This document shows positions 22,355 to 38,143 of a DNA stretch of 64,000 nt, one piece after another (within the stretch, counting starts at the first letter, position 1; every line of letters begins with the position of its first letter). Source of the stretch: Parasitella parasitica. Taxonomy: Eukaryota > Mucoromycota > Mucoromycetes > Mucorales > Mucoraceae. The stretch spans positions 91,403 through 155,402 of the forward strand of contig MU619248.1 of assembly GCA_025201805.1 (NCBI GenBank), written 5' to 3'. The notes below the pieces were generated by a model. It was not told the DNA's origin. It worked only from the letters and a program-made list of their open reading frames with translations, and did no database searches. The translations under genes were made by a program, and so were the position numbers.

Positions 22355-24183
22355 ATGTTTAGTATAATCATGGCCATTATAAAAAAGATTCATATAATTC
22401 GTCTTGTTTACTTTTCTTTTTTCCTCTTTGCTTTTTTTTTGGCAGTTCATGCAATGTCAAGCTATTACTACTATATTTCATTTTTATGGTATCTATTTAC
22501 TTGTCTCCAATGCATTTCAACAAAAGAGATATCGTTCCGGGACGATAATATACAGTATTTTGGTCGCTGGCAAACTTCTTCCAACGAAATACAAAGCGGC
22601 TGGCCCGGTGCATACTTTAAAGTCATTCTAGAGCACACAAGTTCTGTGCAATTGCAATTCAACAAACCCACATCAATAAAAGTGCAGATTGACAAGGGAA
22701 AACCTCTGGATTTTGTCAATACAACTAGTATAAAAGTGAAACAAGGATTGGAAATTGACGGCACCCATGAGCTTAAAGTAATGGCAACAGATATAGACCC
22801 AATGAAACTATCCATGTCTTTACAATCTCTTTTTATTGATGCAACAGGCATCACAGTACCTCCACCTTCTTCAGCAGACACTCCACTGGTAGAATTTGTT
22901 GGCCATGATTTAACATTGGGCGTGGAAACATCACAGCCAATATTCTCAAGCTTTGCTTGGCTAACAAGCGATCGGCTAGGATTAGAGCATTCACAGATCG
23001 CTTATAAAGGCGCAACGTTGATTGATGGCATGGAAGACAAATACTTTGATTGGTCTTTGCTATTCAATCAGCAGCACCCGCAACAAACAAAATCTCCTTG
23101 GGGCGTCGTCATTCTGTTAGGCTCAAATGACCATCAAACGAATTACCCTTCTAACGAATATAGAAATACGCTCAATACCTTTTTAACAAAAATTCGCAAG
23201 ACACTGTATGAACATGCGCCAATATTCATTCTTTCAGAACCACTCGGGGACATGTTTCGACCATCCCAGCAATCTGTATTAGACATAACGCATCAAGGAG
23301 ATCAGAATGTATATTTTGTTGATACAACAGGCTGGTTAAGATACGGACCCAATTACTATAGAGACAAGGTAGCGTTATTTAATTACATGTATGAGAATGA
23401 TCTAATCATCTTGTATTCGGTTAGGGTCATCTTACCGATGCAGGTCATGAATTGTTTGCAAAGAAATTAGCTCCTCTTTTGCAAGTCAAGCTGACACATC
23501 CCCGAGACCCATTACCAGGACCACCGCCAAATCCCAATTTACCGGGAGATTGGCAAACAATGGATGTAGGACAAGAAAATCGAGTTGGTTTACCAGGCAC
23601 AGTCTCTGCAGATTCAGCTACTACATTTACATTATGGGGATCAGGTGCTGACATTGATAGTGACACAGACGCATTTCGATTTCTATATCAACCACTCTCG
23701 AGTCAGGGGACAATTGAAAGCACAATACGCTCTCATTCTGCTTTTGCAAAATGTGCAAAAGCTGGGATTATGATTCGCGAGCACTTGGGCCATGGCTCGC
23801 CATTCATCATGTTGGGTATATCTCCTGCTGAGGGTGTTTTTGTTCAGATTCGATATGGCAATTTAAAGGTGTCCGAATTGATTAAAAAGATGAGATGTTC
23901 ACCTCCTTACCGTCTTCGAATTGTGCGACAAAAGCAAAAGAGTATTTTCGAAGCGCAAATTCAACATGTTGATGACGATAGAAACAAGACCAGTTGGGAA
24001 ACCTTTGTTTCTGTACCTTTCGTAATGGCGCGTGATGTGTATGCTGGTTTAGCAGTAACCAGCTGCGATACATCTGTTGTTAGCGTGGCGAAGTTTACAG
24101 AGGTGGCTCTTTATCACCGTGCCTCAGTAAATCAGCAACGGGAAAAAGATACAGTCCGTTTTATAGACCAACAACAAGGTTAA
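22355..24183 (+). CDS. Secreted CE2-like SGNH protein with C-terminal concanavalin-like domain; nucleophile missing
   Basis: Resembles carbohydrate esterase family 2: an N-terminal jelly roll (IQYFGRWQTSSNEIQSGWPG), then an SGNH hydrolase domain, then a DUF1349-type concanavalin-like domain (TLWGSGADIDSDTDAFRF, KAGIMIREHLGHGSPFIMLG). A hydrophobic N-terminus (about residues 10-50) suggests secretion or a membrane anchor. The start could also be a Met at 22373 or 22454. One intron, 23369-23424, joins RDK to GHLTDAGHELFAKKLA, which supplies the catalytic Asp-His. The GDS block that should carry the nucleophilic Ser reads FVGHDLTLG (residues 182-190): GDS has become GHD. The later GSND block is kept. 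It may be a carbohydrate-binding pseudo-esterase rather than an enzyme. Confidence 0.8.
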
Positions 24184-24905
24184 TTGATTAAATAAATTGC
24201 ATTTAAAGTAATTATTATTAGAGGATGCTGTTGGTTTCAAAGGGACTATCTTTTATGCAAATGAGAGAATGTAAAGGATTCCTTTTCCTAAAAACACTCC
24301 TGAAAGTCTCTACTATTAAACTTTGATCACCCAACTTTGCTTGCCTTTTTTTGCATATAAACAAGCTAAGAAGTCTTTCAAATCCTTAAACTTTTACCGA
24401 ATATTAACCAGCTCTTCTTAGTTGTCAAAAAACGGACAGAAGAAACTTCATCGTGAAGTATATGCAAATTTTGATGGCCTAACCTATGATGATCAATTCA
24501 AAGACTCAAATCGCTAAGAAATGACTCTTTAAATCTAAAATATTAGTCAAAAGCATCGCGATACGCTTCAAAAATAACATAAAATTACCTTAAAGTAAAA
24601 TTTATTGATTTCTGGGCAAAGTACATGCTTTCTCTAATTGCAAACTACTCAATTATTTTGGTTGTGCATTCACAGAGGTTTTGGCAAAGTTTCAGCCATT
24701 CAAAGTATGGCTATAATCCTCATGCGCATCCAGCCACTACGTGGAACGGAAAGCATTTACCTCTCTTACACCACCGTAACGTATTAGATTTTGTAATTAG
24801 TATTGCTATTGAATCAAAGGCAAGACAAGCACATAATTAGTGTAGTTTTATAAAACATCTGTTGTTTTTTATTTAGATTTAAGGTAAGGGGAATATATAG
24901 TACGC
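24184..24905. other. Intergenic, convergent 3' ends
   Basis: About 720 bp between the CE2-like gene and the Voa1/Big1-like gene, which converge. A 71-codon frame at 24625-24840 (+) matches nothing. No other feature is seen. Confidence 0.5.
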
Positions 24906-26108
24906 TTAATTTTTCTTTTGCTTTGCTTCAAAACGAACAGGTGTCTGAATGCCGACCAACCAAGTGATACCGGTTCCTGCAATAAACAAAAAGAGAAGGA
25001 CAACGCCAAGTACCATGAAGACACCAGGTGTAAATAATTGATATTTTGCAAAAATTGGCAAGTTTTTGACAGGTGCAGGAGCGCGACGGTTCAATTTTTG
25101 AGAATTCTCATTATCAGATGTCTATTATTCATCATTAATAGTATCCATAGCAATGATTTCGAGGATTTATAATTACCTTTGCTTCGCTTGAGGTATAAAT
25201 AACAGCGTAATCGTCTTGAACTTTACTTTGGACAGTATCAATAAATTGACCCAACAAAGCATCTATGTATGAAAAATACATATAAATACAGCAACATGCG
25301 CAAGTATACATGATACCCTACCATTAGCTTTTAGCTCAGTTTCCTCGTACGCTTCAGGAAGAGGAACTACGGCAACAATAGGCGTGCCTTGTTCAACAAT
25401 ATCGTCGGCAGAAACAGCTTTATATTGGTTATCATTCTGATCTAATGTTATGCATCGACAAAGACTTACTGGAGGGGTCCAAGATAGAAACAGCAGCATT
25501 ACAGCCACTAGCAATCATCTTTGCAACTTCATATACATCAACGCCTTTGGCGATATACTCAATGTGTGAGCCAGAATTTGCTTGAGTGCTATGTTCCTAT
25601 ATGAAATTGTCACTTTTCAGTTCCCAAAAAATCCTTTCTCAGCTATTTATCGCGAGAAAAATGATAGTTACCTTCAACTGAGTAAAAGCGTCTTGGAGAT
25701 TAGAGCGAGTGAGATCATTACTATGGAGCTAGCGGGAAAGGTCGTTTTAGATGATTGTGTGTTTCATCAACGACGTGTTTTCACTTGTATTTTCATTTAC
25801 CATAGGTTGGTTGATCAAAGCAATAACTTTAGCCGAGCAAATATCAGAGGATAAAGAAGACAAGATGGCAGAGGAAGCGTCTGTTTGGCTGATGATAAAT
25901 TGGTCATTTGTCTTAACATTGGTATCAATGTAGCTTTGTAGATGTGTTAGTTTTTTCTTTTTTTTTTTTTTTTCAAAAATAGATTTGCGATGTATAATTT
26001 GGACTAGATTACAAACTTTTTGGGAGACCACATAATACAGGGAACAGTAGACTCAAAAGCCATAACAGCTGAGGCTAATGATAATAAAGCTACTACAGTA
26101 TACTTCAT
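24906..26108 (-). CDS. V-ATPase accessory S1 / Voa1-Big1-like membrane protein
   Basis: Type I membrane protein of the ER-Golgi, probably an assembly or accessory factor of the V-ATPase V0 sector, or its Big1 relative needed for beta-1,6-glucan synthesis. The start at 26106-26108 gives signal peptide MKYTVVALLSLASAVMAFES. The lumenal part has SSDICSAKVIALINQP, HIEYIAKGVDVYEVAKMIA and VEQGTPIVAVVPLPEAYEE. Near the C-terminus, YQLFTPGVFMVLGVVLLFLF is the conserved transmembrane segment of the Ac45/Big1 family, followed by a short cytosolic basic tail ending KQKKN. Several introns are present. Voa1 versus Big1 cannot be settled by eye. Confidence 0.72.
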
Positions 26109-26584
26109 TTTGTAAATTGTAATTGAAACAAGGGGAACAAGAAGTGTGTTAAAAAAGAAATAGCGCTTTCTTTTTACACTCATTAGAAGGAAATAACGTG
26201 ATTGATGTATGGAGGAGTTTCGAGGCGCAAAAAAGAAGTCAATTTGGTCGACTCATACTAGTAGGCAATGCTATAGTATGTAAGATGTAGCCTATGGTAA
26301 TATGCTTCTTGCAAGGCAAAAGAAAAGAATCGCCTAATAGATTTTGGATTGCAATACAATCTATCATATGAATCAACAGCGTTGGCATTTACAATCTCCA
26401 TAGTAACAAAATTCATTTGACAGCTTGACAGAATTTATGACAACCAGGAACAAGGTTTATCAAGGAACTTTTATTCTAAATTTAATACTGCATTGATGAT
26501 TCTACATATTACATAATACATATAAATGTGAATTTTATTTGATTAACTAATCATTGCTTATACACGGAGAAAAGCATATTTTAA

Positions 26585-27687
26585 TCACTTTTCTTCTTCA
26601 TCATCCATTTCGTCATCGCCTTCATCCGCCGAGGTATAAGATTCTTCATTCTTTTGTTTATCTTCAGGCGACTCATAGCTTTGAGCCCATTTGACTAAAA
26701 GAGAGGGGTTTTGAACGGATAAATCGTAATTCAAAAAGAACATGAATTCTCGTTCCATACGTGCAATTCTCAAATTACGGTCTTTATCAGACACTTCAGG
26801 AATACGATTGGCTGCCGTCATATAAGATTCGTTTTTTTTGGCGGCTATGGTATCATCGGATGCTGTGGCGTTGTCTATTGCTATGGGAACTTTCTGGGAG
26901 TTATTCTCATCGCTTGATAGCGAAGAAGAAGCATGATTTTTTAGAGCAATTGTGATATTTTCCACAATGGAAGTTGTAATGGGCATTTTAGGCGAGGTAG
27001 GTGGAGTAATTGGAGCTGTAATGACTGAAGCATTTTTTCTGATGTTGGTATATATGATCAATTTTAAGCTATCGTGAATATATCTTGAGGCCATAATGAA
27101 TGCGACCATAATCATTCGAGATCCACATCCAGGAGTGCCTTTCAAATCACGATAACGCTGCAATAAAAATCATAATTAGTAATTCGGAACATCAATCCAA
27201 GGCCGTTTTTTACCTTATTTAATCTTTCTACATAGCTGATAGCTATTAATAATGTTAGACTAGGACAGATAATGGGTGTCGACACTGGACTCGAGCAAAA
27301 ATTTTGCAGTGAAACCTCGAATGGCTCATTTTTATCCATTCCAGTCGTATCTAGCAAATTGTTCATCATGTAATATAGCTGCTGGATTTTTTCTTGGCAA
27401 GGTTTATCTTCCCAAGCTTGAGAAACGAACACAGCTAAACAGGCTAAACAAAATATGTTAGGGTAAAAAATAAGACGGCAGATTTCATATAAGTTACCAA
27501 GGCATTTTTTACTGAGCCTTCTACGTCCATTTAATTCAATAGCTTGCAAAAGAGCACATGCTTGGTTGTTGCCAAATAAGCGAGGATGATCGGTTTTATC
27601 TGGGTTGTTTGATTCCAATTGTTGTCGTCGGTAGGGACAGGGCAGATGTCGATTTTTTGTACTGTGTTTCTTTGTAAGAGCCCTCAT
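26585..27687 (-). CDS. PCL/Pho80-type cyclin
   Basis: Regulatory cyclin for a Pho85-like CDK, linking nutrient or cell-cycle cues to kinase activity. The cyclin box spans exons with PVSTPIICPSLTLLIAISYV (helix 1-2), ERLNK joined to RYRDLKGTPGCGSRMIMVAF, then MASRYIHDS, and, after an insert, RMEREFMFFLNYDLSV. These are the Pho80/PCL (PF08613) landmarks. A 90-residue Ser/Thr/Pro-rich insert (TAPITPPTSPKMPITTS) splits the box; such inserts are common in PCL1/2-type cyclins. The tail is strongly acidic (DEGDDEMDDEEEK). Introns lie near 27155-27220 and 27440-27500. A basic N-terminus (KKHSTKNRH) could be an NLS. Confidence 0.85.
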
Positions 27688-28646
27688 GATGGTTTGGTTT
27701 ACTGATTGTAAACGAATGAAAACAAGATGATGTTATTGACTTCGTAAAATGATAAAAGATGAAATAAATAAGAAAGTGAATTTTTGGAATTTTTGTTAGG
27801 TCTATTATAAAGACTTTTTATTTGGATTTGTAATTCTCGTCTTAAACAAATCTCCCGCCGAGCCTTGCATGATTTCTAATCAATTTTCTAGAACTGACCA
27901 ATCTTAGTATGCTATTAAAACGGCCCGCAAACTCTTTGAACAGTGATCAGTGCAAAACATGCAATATCTAAAGAACATAATTTTACATAGTTAAATGTAC
28001 AGTACCCTTTACATATATTATTATTGAAATCAAAAATTTTAGATAATCGACAGTGTAACATTTGGCTTTCATTGTTCAGGAAAATTAAATCAATGTGTAC
28101 AATAAAAACGCTTACAAGCAGATTGGATGCTCGTTATGATAAATAAGCGTGCCCGATTCGACCAACTACTTTTTCTAGTGATATGCTTGCTCAATAAAGG
28201 GCTCCAAATCAGAAATTAACGAGATTTTTTATGCTTAGTAATATAGCTTTGATGAGTGTAGTGCTGTGATTTTTACGAAATTTATTCGCATCAAGCGAAA
28301 GTTCGTATCTGATGCCTTTTAAATACGTTTCGATTAACATTAATGTCATGTCTGGATTCAATTATTTTTTTAAAAAAAAGGAGATATTTCAAGACTGGAG
28401 GGCTTCCTTTCCAAACTTGCTGTCACTGATTACTCGTCTGCTTATTAATCCTCCCAACAAAACTCCACTACGCATATTTATTAAATAAACTGCCCACATT
28501 GTATGAGAGATTGAAAGTACTAGAAAATCAGTAAAAGCTGTGAATACAGTATTGATAAAGGTTATCTTCTAAGTCATTTTAGGTCTCTACAGTTTATTTA
28601 TTGCTTTTTGTACAGTCAAGATAAGATATGAAAGGTATTCACTTGT
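27688..28646. other. Intergenic, PCL cyclin to MTO1
   Basis: About 960 bp of AT-rich sequence that I cannot assign to any gene on either strand. It is the upstream region of the cyclin and the 3' flank of MTO1. Confidence 0.5.
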
Positions 28647-31460
28647 TTAATTGGCAAACACCTTCTTGTTGTAAGTTCTTTTTGCGTATTTCATCAATGT
28701 AACCATTGCAGCTGGTGTCATGCCCTCGATACGCTTCGCAGCACCCTTATTTTGATTATATGAGCGTTATATATATATCATTCCAAGATTTTTTTTTTTT
28801 TTTTACATACCAAAGTCTCAGGACGCACCTTGGCTAGCTTTTGACGTACTTCATTAGAAATTTGGTCCATTCTAAACGTTATTAAAACAGGTAAGTAGAA
28901 ATACAGGTAGAGAAAAGTCAGCAAATAATAAATACTGTAAATAGTCGAGATTGATGTCTAACGTCAGATGTTCATCTCTTTTTAATGCTGCCACTTCTAA
29001 TTCTTGTCTTTTTAAAAAAGGCTTGTATCGACCTGAAAGCAGGGAAAGATGTGCGCATACAATGGTGAATTAATAAGCAATAAGTTGGCGAGGCAGTATG
29101 CAAAAGTACCTTCAATCATAATACGCTCTTTTAAAGAAGGTTCTAAATGTTTGAGTTCTGGTAGTAGCTCCTGGAATTGCTCCAAGGTAACACTTGGCCA
29201 GGTCAACAGATCCATGCCACTTGAAAAAAAAAATGCGTAAAAAATAGGAGCCCATGTTATTTGATCGAAGTGGTTACCTTCTTAATGAACCATTATCATT
29301 AAAGTGCTCTGTAGATGCTCGTGTACTGGGGCTGATATTATGTTCTGCCCAACGTTTTGCTGACATACGGAGATTCAGCAGCCCTTCTATGACAGATCTT
29401 AAAGCACCAGAGGAAGACTGGTAATGATTCCATCGCTCTTGGCCAACGATGCCTGCTTCATAGCCTAGTAAACTTAGAGTAAATATCCACACTTCTGATG
29501 AAGCAAAAACGTAGATTTTACCCTTTTCTGTTAATCTTGTATCAGCATTATCAGCTCTCAGCAATAATCTGTATTCAGATCTAGCTGTGAACACACGGTA
29601 AGGCTCCTCTACTCCTTTGGTGATCAGATCATCAATCAAAACACCAATATACGCATCTGATCTGTCCAAAATAAAAGGTGCTCTGTCTTGAGAATGCAGT
29701 CCAGCATTGATACCAGCCATTAAACCTTGAGCAGCTGCCTCTTCATAACCCGTGGTACCGTTAATTTGTCCAGCCAAAAATAGACCACTAATTCGCTTTG
29801 TTTCAAGAGTTGATCTTAGTTCTCTAGGGTCGATATGATCGTATTCGACCCCATACGCTTTAAGTGTACAGATATTAGTTGCCTTTTTTTTTTTTGAAAT
29901 CTACGCAAATTCATTACCAGGTTTCAGCATGTCAACATTTTCCAATCCACGAATCATTCTCATAAAATTTAACTGTATTTCCTCGGGCATTGTATTCGAT
30001 ATGCCGTTAGGGTATACAACCGGCGTATCCAGTCCCTCAGGCTCTAACCAGATGTTATGCGCTTCTTTGTTGCTAAATCTCTTAATCTTACTCTCGAGTG
30101 AGGGACAGTATCTAGGCCCCTTTACCGTTTCTCTAATGTGAATGCTCTGGTCAAAATGCTCTGCAATGTATTTGTGTACTTTATCATTTGTGCGGGTTTG
30201 ATGACATAAAATTTGATGATCCTATCGTACAAATCAGCTTCAAGTTATGCTAATTGAAACTCAAACTCACAGCATGTGGGACAGTTGCGTTGAGGAAAGA
30301 GAAGGGCGACGGAGGATTATCTCCTTCCTGCACAATTAATCCTTCGTAGTTGATTGTTCTTCCATCCAGTCTTGCAGGTGTGCCTAAGCAGTTATATCAG
30401 TTTTTCAGTCTTGTCAAGCGGACATGGACTGACCTGTCTTTAAACGAGCCAGCTTGAAACCAGCCGATTTTAATGATTTCGATAATCCAATGGACGGATT
30501 CTCTCCAATCCTGCCAGCAGGCCATACTTTGAGGCCTACGAGATTGATGAGTATGTGATTGATTTCGTCGAATTATGAATATATGGCATTACCAAGATGG
30601 ATTTCTCCTCCTAAAAATGTGCCTGTAGTAATGATTACATTGGATGCTCTAATCACTTGTCCATTTTCTACACATTGATATAATAAATTTTCCATAATGA
30701 ATAGCTGCATAACATTATAAATACCTAATCGAACACCCTTTACAATTTGGGAAGCACCTTTTGAAATCATTTTTTGATGTTCTTCCTCTGTGACATTATC
30801 ATTCAGCAACAGATCAGATACACTTCCCGTTTCAATAGTCAAATTTGGGTAAACTTTCAAGTAAGATTGCAAATGCTTCTTGTATAATTTTCTATCAATC
30901 TGTGCTCTTGGACCCTGCATTTATATAAAGCTGAGTATATATGACGTTTTGAACAATCAGGCATATCTTACATAAACTGCTGGTCCTTTCGATTTATTCA
31001 AAACCTTAAATTGAATGCCTGCAAGATCTTCATTTATTCTAAGTTTATTAACCAGTACATTAACTTTTAGAATAGCATACCTGATATGTGACCACACACA
31101 CCATCCAACGCATCAATTTCTCTGACTAGCACCCCTTTCCCAACACCTCCAAACGAAGGATTGCAAGACATTTCCCCTAGATTTACTGTAAATACTAATC
31201 CATTTTGAGATATACATGTCTATGCTACCGATTGTATCTTTATTTTGTGTCAATAATAATGTTTTTGCGCCAGATCTGGCTGCTGCTGTACAGGCTTCTG
31301 TGCCGGCATGGCCACCTCCAATAACAATCACATCAAACACATTCTGTGCTGGTACATTTGCTGTTATTGACGCTTGTTTTAAAGCTCTGCATGTGTGAAG
31401 ATGGTGTATGCATTCTGCTCTAAAAGAGCGGTATCTTAATGAGCTTAGGGTTCGAAGCAT
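28647..31460 (-). CDS. MTO1: Mitochondrial tRNA U34 modification enzyme MTO1 (MnmG/GidA)
   Basis: FAD-dependent enzyme that, with the GTPase MSS1, installs the carboxymethylaminomethyl-type modification at wobble uridine of mitochondrial tRNAs. The start at 31460 gives a basic presequence ([16 protein letters not shown]). The flavin motif is [14 protein letters not shown], followed by [48 protein letters not shown] and [11 protein letters not shown]. The second half has [29 protein letters not shown] and [18 protein letters not shown]. The C-terminal helical domain ([34 protein letters not shown]) is on the last exons. At least nine introns are present. The stop is at 28647-28649. Confidence 0.93.
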
Positions 31461-33588
<2,128 letters not shown>

Positions 33589-33978
33589 ATTTGTATTTAG
33601 TTTTTTTTTTTTTTAAAAAAAAATGAAAGGATATTTGTGTGTTTTTGTTTGCAACATGAATAAACATGATTTTTTATAATGGAAAGGATAATTTTTTCGC
33701 TTAATCGTACTCATAACGTAGCAGGTTTCCAAGGTGAAAAGCCTCTAGTTGATAGAACAATGCAGATAAGGGATAAGGATTGTCTCTAAGGGTTTGGTAG
33801 ATATAGACTTTTTGGTGTGGTTGATTGAAGGGTGATTTGAGTGGGCTTCGGTTTGCTTGATGGTGGATATTCGAGTCACGATCGTAGGCGTGCTTATCGA
33901 GCATCAGGAAGCTGCTACTGCGCATTGTTTGCATATCTATCCTTTTTTTAAAAAAAATTATACTTGTAGATACAAAAA

Positions 33979-36900
33979 ATGAGCGATACTTTATCACCTT
34001 TATCTGATTATCGACCTGATGATGTTTTGGATGGGAATGAATCAATTGGCAATGAATTAGAGCAACTGGGAGTTGACTTGGTTGACCAAAATGTGCTTGA
34101 AAAATCATTAATGGAAAAGGTAAATATTGAACATGGTATTGCATAGGTTTGACTAAAAAACTCCAGGCTGATAAAGCATTAGCTGAAAGAGAAGATGAAT
34201 TGGATAGAAAGAGATTGGATAAAGCATACAAGGAAATTGAGTAAAGGCATAAAAATCTGATGGCTTCAGAGCACTATCAACCGGCATTAATGAAATTTGA
34301 TTATAGAGCTGCACAAAAACAATTAAATGGATTGAAATTAAAAATGAAAGAGTCTGCCGACAAAGAAAAGTTTATTTCAATGATAAATCAACAAACTAGA
34401 AAGTTGCGAGATGCTAGTAAAGACAAGGACGACATTTTGGGTCGGATAAAAGATAGAGAAAAGCAACGCTACAAAGTAGTACTACCGGTCAATAAAAATG
34501 CTAGACAGGACGATGAGACTCAAAGGGATTTTCTTGTGAGAACTGGAAAGATTACACCGTTTGACCATTTACCGGAATATCATAGCAAGCAACAGGGAAA
34601 CAATGCCATTTTCCCTGGATCCGCCACTCAAATGTCACATCAGGATCTTCATGCACCAGTTCATAAAGCGGGACAGTCATCAGCGCCGTTAAAGCGTAAA
34701 TTCAGTTTAGAAAAAGATGATGATGATTACAGAATTGATACAACTATAGAGAATGACGAGGACCAGTTCCAAGAAGATGGCAATGAAGAATACGACAGCT
34801 TAGACGAGGAAGGATATATCCGAAAACGTAGCATTAGAAAGCTAGATGATATCTACGACGACGATGGATCAGAAATGAATTATATAAAAAGATTGCAAGA
34901 CTGGGTCCACAATCGAAAGATTATGCGATATCAAAAAAACAACGTAAATGCAATATTCTTCAAATACCGTCAAGATATTTATTGGGTTATTTTTAGGAGG
35001 ATGCCACCAATTTATCTATGGAGGAAATTGAAGAAAGATTGGAGCAAGATGACAGCATGAAAGATGACGATAATGATGAACAATTTGAATCACACCCTAA
35101 TTTTGAAGATGTTGAATTTGATCATGGCATGAAAGTTCCTGGCGAACTCTGGGATTGTTTATTTGATTATCAAAAGACGTGTAAGTGCGTTTATTCAATA
35201 TACAATTGTTGACACTAAATCATACAAAGGCGTACAATGGTTATGGGAGTTGCATAGGCAAAAAGTAGGCGGAATCCTTGGTGATGAAATGGGTCTAGGC
35301 AAAACTATTCAAGTGATTGCATTCTTGACTGGCTTGTACTATTCAAAAATCCTCGGTCCTGGTCAGCCTTCGATCATTGTATGTCCTGCTACAGTCATGA
35401 AACAATGGGTACAAGAGCTTCATAAATGGTGGCCACCTTTGCCGGTCGCTATTCTTCACTCGAGCGGTGCAGGTGTCAAAAACTCCATCCTCAATGCCAG
35501 TAGAAAGGGTAAAAATAAAGAAATATTGGACGATACTGACAATAGCGAGGATGATTACACATTTCAGAATGATGCTGATGATGAAGATTATGAAAAGGGG
35601 GATTATAAACCTGACCGAAAAGGGAAGAGCGGTTTCAATAATAAAGCAAAGAACGGAAAATCGTCTACCAAAAGCATTCTTACAACAAAAGCAGGAAAGA
35701 ATGCAGCTGCTCTGGTTGAACGATACGTTAAATTTGGTGGCATATTGATTACAACGTATAGTGGCGTCCAAAATTACAGAGAGATCTTACTTAAACATCG
35801 TTGGGGTTATGTTGTGTTAGATGAAGGTCATAAAATTAGAAACCCTGATTCTGTAACTACATTGGCGATCAAACAATTAAAGGTAGGCCATCGCCTTGTT
35901 TATGCAATGGCATTTGCTTACTATATCTATTCGTAGACGCCACATAGAATCATATTGTCAGGCACACCTATTCAGAATAACTTGAAAGAGTTGTGGTCTT
36001 TATTTGATTTTATATTTCCTGGAAGATTAGGCGTAAGTAGAAGCATTTTGACTTGGGAAGAGGAACATTGCTGTTGACACATTAATGTGTAGACGCTGCC
36101 TATTTTTCAAACGCAGTTTTCAGTTCCTATTGGCATTGGTGGATATGCTAATGCTACCAATGTCCAGGTACAAACAGCGTATAAATGTGCCTGTATGTTG
36201 CGGGATTTAATCAACCCGTATCTTCTTCGACGCATGAAAGTGGATGTTGCCTCTGATCTACCCAAAAAAAATGAGCAAGTTCTATTTTGCAAACTAACCA
36301 AGCCTCAACGAAGCGCGTATTTAAAGTTTATCTCGTCAAAGGACATGGATGCTATCCTCGAGCGCCGTCGCCAAGTGCTTTATGGTATTGATATTGTGCG
36401 AAAAATTTGCAACCATCCAGACCTCATAGATTTGACACTATCACAGTCAGATCCTGATTACGGTAATCCTGATCGAAGTGGTAAAATGGTCGTTGTGAAG
36501 GCCCTATTAAAAATGTGGAAACAGCAGCAGCACCGAGTGCTACTTTTCTGTCAGACTCGGCAGATGCTCGACATTCTGGAGATTATGATGAGGCAGACAC
36601 AGTATCGTTACTTGCGGATGGATGGCACCACACCTGTTGGACAAAGAATTGCCATGGTGAACGAATTCAATAACGTGCCTGAGATTTTCGTGTTTTTGCT
36701 GACAACTAAAACGGGTGGCCTTGGGTTGAATCTTACAGGTGCGGATAGAGTTATTCTGTTTGATCCTGACTGGGTAAAAGAAACGAAAAATATATTATGC
36801 ATTGTTTCTAATATCGATTTGTTAGAATCCTTCGACTGATATGCAGGCAAGGGAGAGGGCTTGGCGTTTAGGTCAAAAAAAGGAGGTTACTGTATATCGT

Positions 36901-38143
36901 TTAATGACAAGTGGCACAATCGAAGAAAAGATCTATCATCGCCAGATCTACAAGCAATTCCTTACAAACAAGATTCTTAAAGACCCCAAGCAGAGACGGT
37001 TCTTCGATGCCAGTAATTTACAGTCATTATTTACCCTAGCGTCTGAAGATGCAGTTGGTACAGAGACAGAAGATTTGTTCAAAGGAACAGAAATCAAATA
37101 CAACCACAACCTGAAGAGAAGGAAAAAGGCTAAAAATGACGATGATGAGAAAGACTTGATTTCAATTGACGGAGTAAATAGCTTGGAACAATAGTAAAGT
37201 ATTTTGGATTTAAAACATGGCAATTTAGCTTGACCAACAGATATATTAGTGCTGGAGAACGATTAGAGGAGGAAGAAAGACGCAAAGAACGAGAGCAAAT
37301 GAAAGCTTCTGAAAACAATGAGAACGAAGACAATGTTCTCAAGAGTTTATTTGAAATGACAGGCATCCAGAGTGCATTGCAGCACGACCAAATTATGGAT
37401 TCTGCTTCTCATGATGCTGTATTTGTTGAGCGTGAAGGTATCTTTACCATAAAATTAACAAATATCAACTAGATAATAACTGTTGTTGCATAAGCTACTT
37501 TGATTGCTGAACGTGCTGCTGCTGCATTGAGGGAATCTAGACGGCAACGTCGACAGATAGACATAGGAACACCAACATGGACTGGGCGCTCAGGAACAGC
37601 TGGAGCCCCTCGCCATGCCCTTCAAAATCGAGCAGATACACCATCTCCTAGATTTGGACAACGGCCCTCATTCCCAACACATAGTGCCCCCGTATCTCCC
37701 TCCCCAAAGGACACATTTGGATCTGGAAATGTGTCTGGCTTTAAAGCAAATGCTAATGGTGCAAGACCAACATCTAGCTCATTGCTCGCTCGAATGAAAG
37801 AAAGAAGAGCAATTGAATCAGGTAAAGACTCCAGTCCACAAATTCAAGGCAAGTATATACGCAAATTGTGCCTTGCCGTGTGTAGTATAATAATGTAAAA
37901 GCAACAGATGCACCGGTCTCCATCTTGGATAATTCTGCTCGAGAAGGTATGATTGTTAAAATTAGAGACTATTTGTTTACACATAATAGCCGTGGCACCT
38001 CTCAGGATATCATCGATGCGCTTGATATTAGTATTAATCAAGAGCAAATTATGATATTCAGAAAAATGCTTCAGGCAATCGCAATGTTCAAGAAGGATCA
38101 GTCAGGAAAAGGGGTATGGATCTTGAAAGAAGATTTTGTTTAA
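33979..38143 (+). CDS. RAD26: CSB/Rad26 SNF2-family ATPase for transcription-coupled repair
   Basis: Translocase that recognises stalled RNA polymerase II and starts transcription-coupled nucleotide excision repair. The N-terminus has [20 protein letters not shown], the conserved CSB autoinhibitory motif. An apparent in-frame stop at 34242-34244 is removed by a 65-nt GT-AG intron, 34241-34305, that restores [12 protein letters not shown]. The helicase core has GDEMGLGKT (I), DEGH (II), LSGTPIQNN (III), [14 protein letters not shown] (IV) and [18 protein letters not shown] (VI). A long acidic and Lys-rich insert separates motifs I and II. The C-terminus (about 37900-38143) is a winged-helix segment, [14 protein letters not shown] through [10 protein letters not shown], typical of CSB. 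At least eight introns. Confidence 0.93.

Noticed and set aside
34242-34244. Nonsense mutation in the CSB/Rad26 gene
   Set aside because: The TAA lies inside a well-formed 65-nt GT-AG intron (34241-34305) that restores the frame.
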